Source: CAZSAT01 sp964604675
GTDB lineage: Bacteria; Myxococcota_A; UBA796; CAJQPC01
Assembly (NCBI GenBank): GCA_964604675.1
Contig: CAZSAT010000021.1
Coordinates: 14,457 to 78,456, forward strand
Direction: 5' to 3'
Length of the DNA stretch: 64,000 nucleotides
Made by a program: the position numbers and the translations under genes. Of this stretch, positions 61,610 through 64,000 are shown in pieces. Numbering within the stretch: the stretch's first letter is position 1; every line of letters starts with the position of its first letter. The notes below the pieces were generated by a model. That model saw only the letters and a program-made list of their open reading frames with translations. It was not told the origin of the DNA and made no database searches.

Positions 61610-61625
61610 TGGCACACTCGTTGCA
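61610..61625 (+). promoter_or_regulatory. Predicted sigma54 (-24/-12) promoter toward groESL
   Basis: TGGCAC-ACTCG-TTGCA has the exact sigma54 spacing: GG at 61611-61612 and GC at 61623-61624, ten bases between. Only the base after TGGCAC departs from the consensus TGGCACG-N4-TTGCA. Transcription would start near 61636, giving a leader of about 385 nt before groES. Confidence 0.65.
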
Positions 61626-61965
61626 GCCTCATCCATCGTCCCCTGGGGCTCCTTGCCCTGCCCCGACCCGAAGCTCTGGGGGACCGAGTCTGCTCGGAGT
61701 TGTTCCGGGCGGCTCGTTCATCCCTCGAGACGCCGTCTTCCCTACGGAGGGCGGCGTTCTCACTCTGGTTGCAGCTGGCGGTCGATCCCCACGTCGCAGG
61801 ATCGTGCAAGGGGTGAAACCACCCGCCATGATCCTGGGCGGGCACGGACCGCTGTCCACCGACGATCCCGTCGCAGCGACCTACGCGCTGCTCGAGAACG
61901 ACGGATCCGAGCGTACGGAACGGCACGCCGTCCGATGGGAGGGTGAAAAAAGGCCTCGGTGTGGC

Positions 61966-61994
61966 TTGACGCCTCCTTCGGGGGTGCGTACTTG
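61966..61994 (+). promoter_or_regulatory. Predicted groES-proximal sigma70-type promoter
   Basis: TTGACG (61966-61971), a 17-bp spacer and TACTTG (61989-61994) lie 28 bp before the groES ATG. The ribosome site AGGAGA is at 62008-62013. Confidence 0.55.
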
Positions 61995-62021
61995 CGCCTT
62001 CCCTTCCAGGAGAAGCACCAG

Positions 62022-62312
62022 ATGGCGTTCCGTCCCCTCCACGACCGTGTTCTCGTCAAGCGGATCGACAACGAGCAGAAGACGGCCAGCGGTCTCTTCA
62101 TCCCCGACAGCGCGTCGAAGGAGAAGCCGAACGAGGCCGTCGTGGTCGCTGTCGGTCCAGGTCAACGGACCGACGACGGTCTGCGCGAGCTGCAGGTCAA
62201 GTCCGGCGATCGCGTGCTGTTCGGCAAGTACAGCGGCGACGAGGTCAAGCTCGACGGTGTCGAGCACGTCATCCTCCGCGAGACCGACATCCTCGCCGTC
62301 ATCGAGTCCTGA
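62022..62312 (+). CDS. groES: Co-chaperonin GroES
   Basis: 96 residues. FRPLHDRVLVKRI at the N-terminus, a mobile loop near NEQKTASGLFIPDSASKEKP, and VLFGKYSGDEV toward the end are typical. It caps the GroEL cavity as a heptamer. ATG at 62022 is fixed by AGGAGA eight bases upstream and by family length. The groEL gene follows after 41 bp. Confidence 0.99.
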   Translation: MAFRPLHDRVLVKRIDNEQKTASGLFIPDSASKEKPNEAVVVAVGPGQRTDDGLRELQVKSGDRVLFGKYSGDEVKLDGVEHVILRETDILAVIES

Positions 62313-62353
62313 GCGGCGCCCAGCGCCCTCGCACCACACTTCAAGGAGAAACC

Positions 62354-64000
<1,647 letters not shown>

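Larger units (their letters stand above)
61427..62021. other. 595-bp divergent dnaK/groES regulatory region
   Basis: No convincing gene is present. The region contains the dnaK promoter, a sigma54 promoter and a groES-proximal promoter. TGTCGCG (61480-61486) and CGCGACA (61541-61547) form an inverted repeat bracketing the dnaK promoter. No CIRCE element was seen. From about 61828 an open plus-strand frame (MILGGHGPLSTDDPVAATYALLENDGS... in part) has coding-like third positions but no stop before groES. It faintly recalls the C-terminus of metallophosphoesterases and may be a gene remnant. Confidence 0.6.

Noticed and set aside
61561..61926. 121-codon minus-strand frame in the dnaK/groES gap
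   Set aside because: It is Arg-rich with no motif or ribosome site, and it overlaps the predicted sigma54 promoter.
61427..62021. CIRCE/HrcA operator upstream of groES or dnaK
   Set aside because: No TTAGCACTC-N9-GAGTGCTAA-like dyad was found; the other inverted repeats differ.

Overview
The window is a GC-rich (about two-thirds G+C), gene-dense stretch of a Gram-negative bacterial chromosome. The likely source is a member of the Myxococcota or a related deltaproteobacterial lineage, and the assembly looks metagenomic or draft because 100 N are inserted at 53123-53222. Lineage evidence is indirect: many lipobox lipoproteins with Asp-Thr-Gly or Asp-Thr-rich linkers, lamin-tail and choice-of-anchor-D domains, two sigma54 activators, WYL, SMI1/KNR4 and HEAT/TPR proteins, a B12-binding radical SAM protein, and GTG starts with 1-4 nt overlaps. 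No rRNA, tRNA, CRISPR array, insertion sequence or phage gene was seen.

Layout. 1-9265: a truncated lipoprotein, an IMPase-family phosphatase coupled to an RpoH-like sigma factor and a heparinase II/III-like protein, a sigma54 activator with a degenerate receiver, a polytopic membrane protein sharing a CATG start with it, a 56-aa membrane peptide, a low-molecular-weight tyrosine phosphatase, and two proteins of unknown role. 9493-17125: an exported Ala-rich repeat protein, then a tightly overlapped six-gene minus-strand operon (WYL regulator, unknown protein, lipoprotein, HEAT-repeat protein, metzincin-like lipoprotein protease, pentapeptide-type protein with a two-helix channel domain). A 64-aa membrane protein is divergent from it. 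The shared upstream region holds a perfect 15-bp palindrome and three CTGAAC/GTTCAG sites.

17191-36998: leuS, an SMI1-TPR-HEAT giant, a J-domain protein facing a lid-less Hsp70, an operon of pseudokinase-dtd-suhB-Hsp70, hisS, a PLP acyltransferase of the AONS/serine palmitoyltransferase family, a CpxP-CpxR-CpxA-like envelope stress module, a vWA/choice-of-anchor-D lipoprotein, metG and an unknown gene. 37014-49881: an outer-membrane protein, two lamin-tail-domain lipoproteins, an amine-oxidase plus ATP-grasp pair with overlapping start and stop, a second sigma54 response regulator, an SGNH-hydrolase-like protein, small unknowns, a GNAT acetyltransferase and a radical SAM protein.

49939-64000: the protein-quality-control end. 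dnaK, dnaJ, moxR, a DUF58 gene, a DUF4381-like gene, batA, a batB/batC fusion, batD, batE and a lipoprotein run head to tail on the minus strand. groES and groEL run the other way. Their 595-bp intergenic region carries a sigma70-type promoter for dnaK, a near-perfect sigma54 (-24/-12) promoter pointing at groESL, and a sigma70-type promoter next to groES. Together with the RpoH-like factor and two sigma54 activators this suggests layered heat-shock control.

The best candidate for an undescribed system is the WYL-led operon at 10037-16324 with its divergent small membrane protein. Its regulator type and its LexA-box-like sites point to a DNA-damage or stress trigger, and its products are an exported protease, exported repeat proteins and a channel-like membrane protein. 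That reading is inference.
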